Notes under the pieces: model-generated | The model's database searches: none | What the model was told of the DNA's origin: nothing | The model's input: only the letters and a program-made list of their open reading frames with translations | Position numbers and translations under genes: made by a program | Source of the DNA: Ignelater luminosus | Lineage: Eukaryota; Arthropoda; Insecta; Coleoptera; Elateridae | DNA length: 64,000 bases | Assembly (NCBI GenBank): GCA_011009095.1 | Contig: VTPC01001715.1 | Location: 155,529 to 219,528 of the forward strand | Reading direction: 5' to 3' | Shown here: one piece after another, positions 12,501-27,500 of the stretch | How positions within the stretch are numbered: position 1 is the first letter of the stretch | Layout: the number at the start of each line of letters is the position of its first letter

Positions 12501-15500
12501 CTAAACCATTTAAAAAATATCAAAATTCCTAATTTATTACCATAGAGATATTTCTTTGTATTTCTACGAATGTGTTGTTACGTCCTAGAATACTTAGATC
12601 TACTAGTAATTTTCCAAATTATCATGTAATCTGTCACTTCTCCAAACGAATAAGAAAAGTTTTTTGTAGAAGCGCACAACATAAGATCAAATTTGTATAA
12701 ACAAGGTTTATAAGATACACAGAGGGCTGAAAAAGGTGGATACTGTGGTTTTCTTAAAACTGACTTCAATGATGGTAGCAGATGCTCTCAGATTCAGAGT
12801 CAGTTTCCTGCTTCTTATGATAATTCCAGTATCCTCTAGAAGAGGCACAAAGAAGTAGCAACTGACCTGTCCTTATGACCATGTCAATCCTTGGATATTT
12901 TAACACATCTAGTGAATCAGTATGTCGGTTTGAAAAGGTACGCATCTGAGGTAAGTGAAGTGAGAGTTTTTGAGATATAGAAACGTCGCTGTCTCATCGT
13001 TCGGGGAATTCGTTTTCGCATGATGGTTTTTTTTCATTCATCAGAAAAATTTATAGCGGGAAAACCGGAAGCGGCAAGAAGGCAAAATTTTGTATGGATG
13101 AGTAGGTTATTCCGGGGTATATCCTTAGGTGAACAAATTGGCGGTTGAAAACAAAAAACGATTCTTATATCTGTTTATGCAATTCTGGACTAGTGCCAAA
13201 TTGCCAAATGTACGAAAGTCTTCGGAATTGTCCAAACGAGTAGTTGATATTGGAAATCGTCGCTATAATTAGCTTTTGTTTCTCCTCTTCCTTCTTCTTC
13301 ACTACTTGGTTTATCATATTGTGAATAGGAGTCTGGTCTAGAGGCCTCCACGGGCCAGGTTTTCCAGTCGGACCGTAACGCGACATCCGGTCGGTCAGAT
13401 TTGTCGAATTTGTCGGGCTTTTCGTGCCTGGCCTGAAGTGGACGGTTTTCGTACTGCATGGAACCGAGGTCTATTTTGTTTTATTTTCATACTGAACCGG
13501 AAATTTGCCGTAGTGGCTCTGACGGGCGTTATTTTCGTACGGATTCAGATAAGCATTATTTTCATACTGAACCGAAGAGGAGGATGCTTGCACTGCACCC
13601 TAGACGGGACATGTCTTTACGCGGTACGGCCCAAAGCTCGAGTTCAGGTCAGGCTGGCCCTCAGTTTGAAAATCTATTCGGTTTTTCGAGACTACGTCTG
13701 GTCAGTCGGGCCGTTCGTTTTTGTCAGGCCTGTTGGGCCTTCGAGCCATTGGAGTCTGTCGGGCCTCTTGAACCTGTCGTTTTTATTTCGGGCCCTGTCT
13801 AGTTTATCCCCAGTCGACTTTCGACTCGTGCAGGACTCTAATTTTTTATTTGGTCCAATTTGCACTAGGTAATCAAGGTTTCTACTTTTTTCATACGATA
13901 GTGCAATAGCTATGGCATCTCAATGAGAGTCTTCTGCTCCGCCTACTTTATGAAAAAGGATGAAGATTGTTGTCTCTTTTGTATCTTTGGTTGAACCTTT
14001 TTTTTGGATTTTTTTTGTATTATTCATAAACCTGACTGAATCTTGTGGGCTTCACGAAAAGGTGGCTTTCGTTGAAAATGTGAGTTCTCTAACGCATACT
14101 AAAAAGAAAAGGAAGTCTCGTGGTAGTAGATAATCCTGGTGGATTATGTTGTGCGCAAATATGGCTTGAAAGAGGTTTGTCCCAATCAGTTTGTTGGAAT
14201 TTTGTAAAATTACAAAGATATGTCTGTGCTAGGGTTAAAGCGTTTAATTAAACCTATCAGGATTGTTTCTAAATCTTGATAGCAATTATTAATCCTTGGA
14301 CTTGCGAATCTATCGAAAAGACACTAACATTTTCAAAGTTTCATTTTCGTTTGTGGGGGTATTCCTACAGAATTGTTTAACAAACAGGTCTCGTTTCTAA
14401 GAGCTTTCCCCTTGTTGATTGGCAGTACAATTAAAACAAAGTAGTGTCCTGCAGGACATTTTAATGTTTTTAGAAAACAAACACAGTTCTTAATAGTTTG
14501 GAAACTATAATTTTGACTTGTTTTTGATAAATTTTTGGGAATGTGCATTAAGGGATAATCTGATTTGTGTGTTGGAGATTTTGATTCAATTTCAAATTGA
14601 TTATAATTTATAATAAATGCCATTTTACGTTATTTCCTGTTCATTTTGTTACAAACTAGGAAGACATAAATTTTAATATTTCGTTTTTGTTGACAGTAAG
14701 TATCTTCTACTGCGGATTTGTATTGTAAGTTACCGTGAAGGCCACTCTCCAAATCGATAGATTGCAATTGATTAAAGTTTTAGCATTTTATTCTAAAGAA
14801 GCTTCTTAGATGTATGTTTGAATTCCAAATGTTGGTTGTTACCAGCTTTTGTTTAAATTAAAAATGCTGTTGATTAACCATGTATTGCCCAATTAAGTAA
14901 ATATCTCATTACAATTGTAAATATCTACAAAACGAGAATTCTTAATCTAAATGTTTAACGAAGTAAAAATGTTTATCTAAACACAACTGTTTCTATTTGT
15001 TTTAGATTCTGCAAGTAACCGCTGTTGACTTGGACACTGGAAATAATGCCCGTTTGACCTATCGTCTAATATCCGCAAACAGTTCGGGCATTCCCACAGA
15101 TTCTTCAGAAATTTTCGGCATCTTTCCAAATAGTGGATGGATCTATTTGCATAGCACATTGGATCGGGAACAACAAGAGCGACATCAATTCACGGTCGTA
15201 GCTACGGATAACGGTACACCGTCGCAGACCGCGACAGCGCGGGTGGTTGTAAAAGTGTTAGACGCGAATGATAACGATCCGGTGTTTGCTAAAGAAGTGT
15301 ACGAATTTAGCGTGGAGGAAAATGTGCGAAGGGGTGCTTTCGTTGGTGCCGTGTCAGCTACGGATTCCGATGTTGGTGCAAATGCGGCTGTGAGATACTA
15401 CTTGATACCTAGCAACACCAGTTTTCAGATTAATCCTGTTACCGGTAAGTGCTCGAGATCTTCTCCTTTTGATAATATTCGCACTTGCACGCATAAAACT

Positions 15501-18500
15501 ACTTAAGTACTATTTTAAATATACACACACCTCTAAGTCAAAGTCAAAACATTTGCTTATTTTAATACATATTTGTACGGGTAATGTGTATTCGTCTTAA
15601 GTTAATAGCAGTTTCGTGTACTCTTCCTCAAATATTTATACACTGAAACGTTTTTAATACGAAGCTTTCAAATAAAGTAAATGAAATGTAAATATACTTT
15701 GTGAACGCGGACCGAGCCGCTACTTTCACAATCTTTAAAACTTTTTCTCTATTTATAATCAGGAGTAAATAAAGTCATTATTAGAATATTAATTGAAAGA
15801 AAAAGGAATGAGAGAGATGTTATTACAAGTAAACAAACTACATAATCGGAATCTTCTTCGTTTCGCGAAATTTAGAATTTAGACATTCCGGATGGTTTAA
15901 AAGCGTGTTAACTGTACTATTATATGAGACGAGCAAAATATTTGAAATGCCTAAATTATGCATAAAATATATTAAATTTCAAAAGCGGTTTTATAACTTT
16001 TAACATCAGAAACATCAAAATTTCATTATCTCTTATTAACTATAATTTTGAAAGTGACGCAACGGGAAGAAAATTTATAATCTTGGGCTTGATTTAATTA
16101 CTATCGTAATTATATTTTACAACTTACTAGTTTGGACGTGTAAAGAATTCTTCCTATTGTCTTCTATCTTTAATTTAATTTTTCATTTGCGTCTTAAATG
16201 AAATCTGACATGAGTATTTAGAAACTGAAACTTGTCACTGATTTAATCTTCAAATTGCTTCCGTCAGTACCATAATCCATCTTCATTTTTCAAAATTTTT
16301 CCTTCAATTGCTTCTTTTGGATATTCTTATTTTGCAGAAATCAAAGAAGTTCGCTCACATTTGAAATCGGAGGGAGATAAAGGATACTTAAAAGTTAATT
16401 CCCTTGTTAGATTTATAAGATTAGTCTTTTCCACCTACCTTTCGAAACTAGTTTAGAATATTGTTTTCGTTTTAGTTAATTATTCGAATCCAATGAACCG
16501 TTACTTTTTATAGGCATGTTATTTAATATTTTTTTACAAACACGCAATTCATATCTAATGATTATATCATTTTAAATGTGGTTCATTCGCTTGTAAATGC
16601 GGAGAGAGCGAATAAGTAGGAAAAGCAGTTCGTTTAATTATGGATCTGCATGTTTATTACCATAAGTACGGCTATTTCTAGTCGGAGACGTGTAAAAATA
16701 TAGCACATCATGTTCCAAGTAGATACCGTAGATTCCGTGGCATATACAGCTGACCCCATCCGTGTACTATCAGTATGCGGTACCACGGAACCCCGGCGAT
16801 ACTACCGGCAGTCTGACAAAAGCTCTTTGAACCACAATACCTATGTAATGTTCCGCTTATCAATCCGTTACTATTTATTTCAGGGTCGTTCTTTTGTCAA
16901 TTTACACGCGGTTATTGTTTTATCCGCTTAGACAAAATAAAGTTTAAATTAATTCTCTCTTCGATGTCGTTTATAAAAATACATTCTTCTGTTTTCTAAT
17001 TTGAACAGCTGTTAATTTTACATCGCATGTACATAAATAATGCACGGTAAGGTAATTGCTATTTCTGATTTACTTCGAGATTTTAAAGCAATTCCAATTC
17101 TTTAACGTTAAGAATTTCAATTGTCCCAACTACTTCTGTCGGCGGCCTTAAGTCTTAGGAAGGAGGTGTGAATTATAAAATTCTCAAATGAATATCAAGA
17201 CTTACAAAAGATCATAATCAGAGCAATTTGTGCGAACAAAGCCACTGAAGCTAACGTGCACTGCAAGCAAAACTTCAGCACATTTTCTCTTTTGCAGTCA
17301 ATTTTCTTAGCTACTAGGAAATTTAAATCAAAAATGTTGCTTCTGTAATTTTTTTGCGCGAGTCCAAAACAGTTTACTGTAATGAGATCAAGGCATTTTT
17401 CCCCAGACACATTTCATTGAACCCTTCATAATTACTTTGCAGTTGCGTCCAAAATCTTCTTGTATGAATCCAAAGCATCTTGCTCTAATGAGATTAATCA
17501 GTACACATTTATTTAATTCAAGCTTAGATCACCTTTTAGAGAACCTCATCGTAATGTACTAGTAGAGCTGCATTCCGAACGCATTATATGTCTCGCAGAA
17601 AGAGAAGCTTTACATACTTTCTACCTTTTTGTCTTCTGTATTATACGCTGATAAAACTTTTCAGTCTTTTCTCTGCAATGGTATACAAATCGTCAGAATA
17701 TATCGAAAGTAAACAGGACATTTGAACTTTTCAGTTTCTTGATCTCTATTTTACGTCTTAGTTTCATATAAAAACTTTTTATGACCGATATACTTACCAA
17801 GCTAGGCCCTAGTAAGAATCTTTGGGTATCAGTTACGAATGGAAACAATAAATTAGAACGCATATAAAATAATAGAGGTAACAGATTGGTTTATTATCAA
17901 GTTAGCTCTCATGAAACAACCACAAAGCAATTAAATACACAGTAGAGAAATCTTACACATTCACATAAATGGTCCTGAAAAATGAAAACTAGTCACGAAC
18001 ATCAAATGGAAAACGTTTTAAATATCAAGGTTATTCTGTCTCAGTCTCCAAAAACCCATCTTTAAATCTTTCTTAACTCAGTTAATGATGAATGCCCAGG
18101 GTAACCTGGGAGGCGGTGACTAACAGTTTTTCTCTATAGTCCAAGTCACGATGACACTCTAGGACTAATCTACTTATGATTTCTCGAAACACAAAAGTTT
18201 CAAAGCCTTGAAGATTTTTGTTACACAGCGAGAGGATACCCAGTTCCAAGATTTGATCTCTCTTAGAATGTTGCGAAGTTTTTTAAAAATATTCTACCAC
18301 ACTAACACCTGTAGTAGTTTTAAAGGCAACGACCCAAGAGACGAATTAGAAGCTACCAAAGCTGCTCCAAGTGAAAGTGTCAAGATCCATAGGGCAAAAG
18401 CAATGTACCCAGAAGAATTCAGATGGGCTCCAGGATTCTACTACTAAAGGGTCTTTCAATAAGGGCGCCTGAAAGTTGACAACTGATTGTGTTCATGTTT

Positions 18501-21500
18501 CATGTGATACAGTTGTCCAAAGGCCGCGGCAACTCCTGATCATTTTTGGGTGTTGCGCCGCAACCCCTGTTCAGGACATAAAAAAAAGAAAATATACCTA
18601 ACAAAAACACGAGTACGAATCAAGCCTGCGAAACCCAAACCGAGGCTATCACAACAAACTAACAAACATGATAAGTTTTATTAATTATGTCATTTAATTT
18701 TTAACATTTTATACGAACAGTTTCTATTTCTTTACCCAAAACCACCCCCCTCCTTCTTCTACTCCGGTCAATCAAATTTCGCAATCCCTCCCGAAAAAAT
18801 GTTCCGCGACCTTTGCAGTTGTCATTCTCCAACGTTTGTGTTTTGCCATAACTGTCATTTAATTAAAATTGTGAAAGTTTTTTATTAAAATTCCGTTCCG
18901 CAAGCTACGTGGACTTTATGGTCCACATAACCGTCCTACCGAGAGCGCAACTCAGCGACTAATCACAAAATTTAAGTTGCTGGTCGAGCAGTGAAGCGAA
19001 ACGTTCTGTCTAACGAGAATATTGCTGCTGTTGATCTTTCCGTGATTTCAACCTGGCGAATTTTACGGAAAGACTTAGGCCTCTATCCATAAAAAATTCA
19101 ATTGATTCAAGAACTAAAGTCGCAAGATCACGGCAATCGTTCGCTGACTAGATCCTAGAGCAGTTCTAAACGAATCCCAGTTTCGGTGGAAAAATAATCT
19201 TCAGGGACGAAGCGCATTTTTGTCTAAATGGCTTCATTAACAAGTAAAATTTTCAAATCTGGAACGACGCCAATTCACAACAGTTACCGGAACTTCCTTT
19301 GCATTGAGAGAAAACTCATAGTCCGGTGTGGATTTTGGTCGAGCGACGTCGTCTTCCGAGATGCGAGAGGAAACACGACAAATGTCAACGGCGAGAGATG
19401 CTAACAAATTTCTTTGGTCGCAATTGGATAATATGGACATAGAGGACATGTGTTTCAAGCAAGACGGTGCCATACAGCGAGTGACACAGTACAGTTATTG
19501 AGGGAAAAGTTTTCTGGTCGCGTTATTTCGAGAAGAAGTGACTTGAATTGGCCAGCAAGGTCGTGTGATTTAATGCCCTTAGACCTTTTTTACGTTAAAC
19601 ATCTGGTCTCTGGAGAACATCATTCGAACCATTGCTGAAATCCAGCTCAATTTATGCCGAAAAGTGGTATCTATATTTGGAAGAAATAATAGTTTTGTTC
19701 TAGACTGGAATACATGATCTTCATTACCTTTCCAGTCCACGTTTCATTCTAAAACAAGTTAAAATCATTTTTAATGAGCAGTTTTGAAGAGTAAGCAGAG
19801 ACAGGGATAGTATTTAGAAATAATTGACCTTAGAAATCCCTCCTATCTGAAAAACGAACGCTAAGAATATAAATAAAAACAGAAATGTTGCTAGAAACAT
19901 CTTGACCGCTGCCCATCAAGCCCTACCCAAATGTTCAATTGCAGATATTGCTTGAACACTCTGTGCCAGCATTTGGAAATGACTCAAATTTTATTAAACG
20001 ATTAAACTATTGCAACGCAAAAAACCCAAAAGACTATTACGCCAAGCAATAGGTCACAATAGAGGTTTCTAGTATCCAGCTATTTTAGAAGGCGGCTTTG
20101 GGCATGAGTAAGGAGTTGCAAACTTGCAAGTACGTTACCAAATCCAAAAAGATAAAATGCGTCATCAAGTTTAAATACTTACTTCATAATATATAATTCA
20201 GTTAACTTTGAAAAAAAAGGATTGAAGTAATAAATTATTAAAATCATACAAATTCACATTTTTGTCCTCTCTTCGCCCTGTTTTGCTGCATTTTGTTTTT
20301 TCCGTTTACTCTTCTTCTTGAACCTAATAAATTCAAACTAAACAAACACATTTCTTCATTTATGACTACCACATGATTCCTATTCAGGAAATCGTGTCGT
20401 TCTACTACTCGAAGAATACTTCTTAATGCAGAATTTTCGAAGCCGTTCTTACATAGTTGTTAGAAAAGATTAAAAAGTTTCTCAAAGTTTGAAAATTTGA
20501 CCCTTTTAAACGTAACGCTAGATATTTCCAGTTAGTCGTGTTACAAAAATAATAATAATAATAATCGTAATAATAAAAACTAGTAAAACCAGGTAGAAAG
20601 TTACTATTAAAACTTCTAATAGTCGAGCTTAACCTATATTGAGTTTAATCCTGTTATTAGTTAAAATTTTAAACGCATAAGTAGGGATTATATTTGCAGA
20701 TATCAACAGACGATCAACTCAAACGAGAAATAGATATTCAAGTTGCGTTAGAGGCTACTCGGTCTGATTTTAATCTGATTATACGGCTTTTTGTGTTTAT
20801 AAAATCATTCCGTTTTAATTCTCCACTCGTCATTTTATTTTTTCTATTAATGGAATGAGCACGGTATGACCGCAGTCTTCCTTTTTTTTGTGTGATTACA
20901 ATGTTGGAATGCATAGGACAGGAAGTGCACGATACAACATCACGAAGGATTTAAATTTATAAGCAGAATTAAGTTATAAAATCTCCGTCTTGAAAGTGGA
21001 ACATCGAACATACGTGATGACTGATTCATTGCCATAATGCGATTTAAATATCGTATTTATCATATGCTAAGCATTAATTTTAATCCTTTGAAAGATGATT
21101 TATTTATCCGATTCTTAAAATTAATTTTACACAACGCGGAATCATGCAAAACGGATTTTCTTATTTTTTTAGAATTTATTTTAACAGTACGGGTAAGACG
21201 GCGGCAGTAAAAAGGAAAACACGACTAAAGAAGTCTAATGGACGAGGATCATTTATGTATGGTACATCGAGAAATTTGATTAGTGATGGTACGGGAGAAT
21301 GACTTCACACTTCTCCTAGCAGGGGGTATCGTAGTCATTTACAGTTTAAGCTCACCGTGGCCTTTTTACGATCCGTTTAGTTGTTGCTCATTTAAGGATA
21401 TGTTTCGTTTGTAATGAAAATTGCTTCTTTATCGTTTTCTGACGCGCATGTATAAAACGTTTTCTAAAATGATATCGTTACTATTCTGGAACAATGTTCA

Positions 21501-24500
21501 CGTAATATCATTTTCTTCCAGTGCACCGCTTTTAATTGCTGGCAAAATGGAATATATGATTCTGTTTTTCGACAAAATCACGTACATCCAATTTCCTGAG
21601 CAAGTCGGCGTGTCTTTCGAATGTGAATGCCATAGCGATGAGATTTTAACCTGTGGATCTAAAAATGTCTTTTAAGTTCTTAAGATGAACAGTTATAGCT
21701 ACTATATTTGAAAATATTATTTATTAAGATGAGCACTTTGCAAACGTTTAGCATTTAAATGTCCCAGTCGAGCATTTGTAAACGTTTCCTATAGCTCTAC
21801 ACATTGGCTGAAATTTTAACTACAAAAGAGTTTTGAAATCGCTATTAGAAGTCCTTGAACTCATATAAAGCGAATAGCTCTCGTATTGTGTACCGTATGT
21901 GGTATTTTATGCAGCCTATTTTCGATCCCCGTGGCGAAATTTCGGAGACTGATGATTGTAATATTGCACCCGGCAATCTTAATATTTTACATGCATGTTC
22001 TAGCTTTATAAATCATTAAAATCTAGCCTACTAATCTTGCAGCACGTTCCCTTTTACAGTGTGTATAATTCAATGTCATTTTTAATTTTTGTTTAACTCT
22101 TTGTTTAAAGCCATATGGGCGCCGGAGGATAAAACAGAGACATACGTCAACATATGAATTTGAATATATCGACGTTCTTATTAATAACAGCTAAAATAGT
22201 TTTTTGCTAGTTGAAAATAAAATCGGGATTTTGCTTCGTGGTAGAATAATTATTAATTTTCGTAATTATTATCATTGAAGTAGGACTTAGTATATTCATC
22301 ATTTCCATGATTAGCTGTTTTTTCTAAACGAACCAATCTCGAAGAGCTCTTTTTTTCCTTTAATTTGCTTTAGTAACGATTATTTTACGTTAATGCCCTT
22401 CTCCCCATCTTATGAGATTTGCCTTTATTAGATGACAACACCGGCCTATTTACAGAGGTAGTAACGCCATCACCTGCCTGGGTTCAAAAGAAGTTTTCAA
22501 AGAGAGACATATCGTAGGATCTCACACTCTCTGATCACTAAACCTTTTCCAGAAAATTCAAAAAACCAACGACCACTGCCGTTTTCATAGCCTTTTAGTC
22601 TTCGACGTCAATTCTATCTCCACTAAGCTTTCAGCAAATTCGTTTTCTTCTTCGTTTTTATTGCTACTAATTTTCTGTTCTTGTTATTTTTCTTCAACTT
22701 GCGCATCAACGACTAGGTCGTATAACCCGTAGATTAGATCCCAGATTTGAAATATAGCTTACCGACTCCAGACTGAAATTCACATCAGCCCGGTATAGTT
22801 TCACTCTGTTTATGCCTGTATAAAGCATAGGTCATTATCCGTACCAATGCTACTCTTTAATTCCAGTACTGGAGTTTTACCACAGATTAAATAAAGATCA
22901 GATATTTCACTCCCTCTTCCACCAATGTTCCCATCTTTTGTCTCTGCGCATTTACATTTGCAGCTCTGGGAGTTTACTACGCATNNNNNNNNNNCTGTGC
23001 TGCTTGCGCAGTACGTATTATCAAAACAGCAAGCTCTGAGAGTTACTTTGAGAAAGAGAACTATAGAATCCACAAATCTGTCGAAGTAAAATATCTGACC
23101 TTTATTTAATCTGTGGTTTTACAGTAAGCGAAGCGAGTAACTCACTATCATATTGCAATAATTAATTAATTCGTAACAGAACAGCTCCGTTTCGCTGAGC
23201 CATTTCTAGAACATTTCTACTCTAGAACTTTGGCTGTGGCCTGGCCATGTCGCGTTGCGCTAAAGTGTTTTGCTTTTTCAGCCTTCTTGAAACAGAACTG
23301 AATGTTTGTTTGGAAAGGTAGGGCTGCGCCTTTGAATTGTTCATCTTGCGGTAATCCAGGCTAGGGGGTCCCCCTATTGATATTTTTAAGAGAGCTAGAA
23401 AAGAACATAAATGGGGATACGGCAGCTGAAGGCGAGACATTGCCCTCTACACACCGCAGAAGAACTAAAAATGAACACGAGCCAGACTGTGCTCTCCAAA
23501 GGCCTTCATGAGAAAGCTAAATACAGACACTCTTCATTAACCTCTTAAATAGAGCTAGAATTAAGCACGGGTCGGCCTGTGCCGCCCTCTATCAGCCTAC
23601 TTACGAGAGCTCACCTTAAGAGAGCTAGAAGCAAACACAGATTGGACTTGGCTTTCTATTAACCTTCTTGAAAAACTTAAGTACGAACACGGAGTAAGCT
23701 AACGCCTTCCAAAAAGCTACCTGCGGTAACATAAAATCGGGCTTCGCGTTACATTTACCTTCTTAAGAGAATTAAAAGCGAACACGGGTTGGGATGACCA
23801 ACCTTCTTGTAAAAGCTAAACAAGAACACGAATCGGGATTAGCCCTCCACTAACTTTATTAGTAGAACTAAGAGGAACATGAGTCGGGGTTTGCTCTCCA
23901 ATAACTTTCTCAAGAGAACTAGAAGCGTACACGGTTGCGTCCTGCAATAACATTTTTGTAAAAGCTAAACAAGAACACGAATCGGACTTCACCGTGCATT
24001 AACTTTCTTAGGGAAGCTTAAGAGCATACAAGAATCCGGTTGCACCCTTCTTTATTCTACTTATGACAGTTAAAAAACACCAGCCGGGCTTCGCTATTCA
24101 TTACCCTTCTTAAGAGAACCAAAACCGAATTCGTGTCGTTTTGCGCCCTGCATTAACCTTCTTACGGAAGCCCTTAACCTTCTTACGGAAGCCCTTAACC
24201 TTCTTAAGAACACTTCATTAAGCTTCTTATGATAACTAAACGGGAACATAAATCGAGCTTCTGTCTCCATTAACCTTCTTATGAAAATTAAACAAGAACG
24301 TGAGCTGGGTTTTGTCTTCTCTTAACCTTCTCAATAAATTTTAAGAACCAGCACAGGTCGGGCTGTATCCTCTACCTACTAGCCTTTGTAAGCTAAACAA
24401 GAAAACGGATCAAGCTTCTTCCTCGCTTAACCTTCTACGGAATACTAAAAGCGAACAGGGGTCAGGCTGCGTCCTCCGTTAACCTTATTACGATAGCTAA

Positions 24501-27500
24501 GAAGAAACACAAGTCAGCTTGAGATAGCTAAAAGCGAGCACGAGTTGGGCTGCGCCTTCTATTAACTTTTATATAAAAGCATATCAGGAATACTAAGAGC
24601 GAGTACAGATCAGGCTGCGCCCTCCATTAATCCGCTTATGACAGCTAAAACCCTTCTTAAGAGAGCCAAAACTGAATTCGTGTCGCGCTACGCACTGCAT
24701 TAATCTTCTTACGGAAGCCCTTAACCTTCTTATAAATTCTCCATTAAGCTTCTTATGACAGCTAAAAAAGAATACAAGTCGAACTTTGCTCTCAAATAAC
24801 CTTCTTTTAAAATTGAAACAAGAACACGGATTGGGCTTCGCCTTCTCCTAACCTTCTCAAAAAATTTGAAGAGCGAACACTAACCTGTTTATGGCAGCTA
24901 AAAGGAAAGACGAGTTCTCTTAAGAAAGCTAAAAGCGAACACTCGTTGGGCTGTGCCTTCTATTAACTTTCATAAGAAAGCTAACCAAGAACACGAATCA
25001 GGCTTCGCCGTCTCTTAACCATATTCCTAATACGAATTAGGAATACTACAAGCTAATACGATCGGGCTGTGCTCTCTACCTGTTTATGGCAGCTAAAAAG
25101 AATCACGAGTTTTCTTAATAAAGCTAAAAGTGAACACGAGTTGGGCTGCGTCCTTTAACAACCTTCTTGTGGAAGCTAAACAAGGACACGAATTGAGCTT
25201 CGCTCTTTTTTGACCTTACAAAGACTAAAAGCAAACAGGGTTAGGCTGTGCCTTCTCTTAACTTTCTTGGGAGTGCTAAAAGCGAACACAGGTCGGTCTG
25301 CACCTTCTTTAACCTCCTTATGACAGCTGAAAAGAAACACAAGTCTTCTTAAGTAAGCTTGAACCGAATACCAGTCGGGCTTCGTTGTAATGGACATCGC
25401 GTCGGGCTGCACCCTCTTCTTCTTATAAAAGCACCTAACCTTCTCAAAAGCACTTCATTAAGTTACTTATGACAGTTAAAAAGCCATTCCTGAGTCAACA
25501 GCGAAGCGAGATAGTCTACGTGGTATTAAGTAAGCGCTAGTGGTACACCACCGGAGAAAAGTATGGGAGCTGTAACAACAGCGCAGTAGACGGGACGGGT
25601 ACCCCACTCCTCCATCAACTTGGATCTAACGTACTTGGAGGGCGCAGGCTCGATTCTCATTCCACCACCAACGGCGAGGCGCTGTAAAAGGTCGTAATTG
25701 CCGCACCACGCTACCAGCACGGAGCTTACCATTTCACACACCACAACCCAGCCTCATCTGATCTGTCTCTACTAGGCGGACAGTGATTTTTCAATTCTCA
25801 ACCTATCCAAGTCCAAGCTTGAGGCTCCTCAGGGCACCTACACCACCGTTCCTAGAAATTTTCTATCCATCCGCCATTGCTTTCGTCTCCAACAAACAAA
25901 TATTCCATTCCATTCTTTTTCTTCTTCCTAATTCCTCCGCGGGACGAACCGCAGGGTTGTAGTTTTGAAAACAACCGTTTATTTTTCATCCTATCTAAAA
26001 TCCACTCACCACCAACAATAATAACCACCAGTAATCCACCTACTATTATTATTTTCTACACCAATTGTGAAATTCTTCTCTACTTCCAATCCTGTCTCCA
26101 CTTTCGCACTGGGCAATCAACCAAGCAGCAACACCGCCTACTGCAAACAACAAACAGCAACATACATCAATAACAGCTTCCGGTACAACAACAACAGCCA
26201 TCGAGATCACCACTACCACCTACGGAACTCGCGTTATCATACAAAGAAATATTAAGTTTTCTAAATAGCTGGTCACCTTTGGTGGCATTTGACATTGAGC
26301 AGAAGCTAAATGAAATACAAGTTTTCTTAAGAGAGCTAAAAGCGAACACGAGTTGGGCTGCGCCCTCTATTAACCTTCACGTCAGAGCTAAACAAGAACA
26401 AGAAATAGATTTCGCTTTTTCTTAACTTTCTCAAGAAAATTAAGGACGAAGACAGATCAGGTTGCGTCCTCATTAACCTTCATATGACAGCTAATGAGGA
26501 ACAGACGTTTTCTTAAGAGAGCTAAAACTGAACACGAGTTGGACTGCGCCCTCTATTAGCCTTAATATGATAATTAAGCGAGAACGCGAATTGGACTTCG
26601 CCTTTTCTTAACCTTCTCAAGAAAATCAATAGCGAACACAGCTCGGGCTGTACCCTCTACTAAGCTTTTTATGTAAGCTGAAAAAAAACACAAATCAGGC
26701 TTTGTCCTCGCTTAATCTTTTTGAGATTACTATAAGCGAATACAGGTCGGGCTGTACTCTCCATTAACCTTGTAATGACAGCTAAAAAAAACACACAAGG
26801 CTTCTTAAAATAGCTAAAAGCGAACACCAGTTGGGCTGCTCCTTCTATTAACCTCCATATGAAAGCTAAACAAGAACTCAAATAGAGTTTCCCCTTTCTT
26901 AACTTCTTAAAAAGACTAAAAGTAAACAGAGTCGGGCTGCTCCCTCCATTAACCTTCTTAAAACAGAACTTGAGTCAGTCTTTCATTAACATTTCTAAGA
27001 AGGCTAAATAAGAACAGCGATAGGGCTACGCTGCGTTGTCCAACGAGTCCCCTGCAGTAGCTCACAATTAGTTTTTTTTGTCTCACTTTTCTAAGAGAGC
27101 GTGTCTTTCATGAACGTTTTTAAGCGAGTTAGATAAGAACAGCGATAGGACTACGCTGCGCCCTCCAATGGGTCACCTATGATAATTAACAGTCGGGCTT
27201 CTTCTATTAAGAGAGCTAAACACTAATCCAGTTCTCCATTAATCCTCTTTGGGCAGCTAAATATCGATACCGGTAGCATTGTGCCCTCCAACAGGCCACT
27301 TTCCACTCTCCATTTTAACCCTCTTATTAGAGATAAATGCGAACACGGGTGGGGCAGCGCCTGCTAAAGGGCCACCTGCGGTGGCTTAAGATCGAACTTA
27401 CCCTTTCATTAAGCTTCTTAACAAAGTTGAAAACAGACATTATGGCAAGTGTCATCACCGCTACACTACATGCAGATCCATATTATTCTTTAAGCTCTGA

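Noticed and set aside
25176..26881. Minus-strand open frames with VFAFS-type repeats as a repeat protein gene
   Set aside because: Openness follows from the 51-bp period; frames are short, lack splice context, and units are degenerate with frequent stops.
23400..27440. CRISPR array
   Set aside because: Eukaryotic context, diverged units with no constant repeat/variable spacer pattern, no cas genes.
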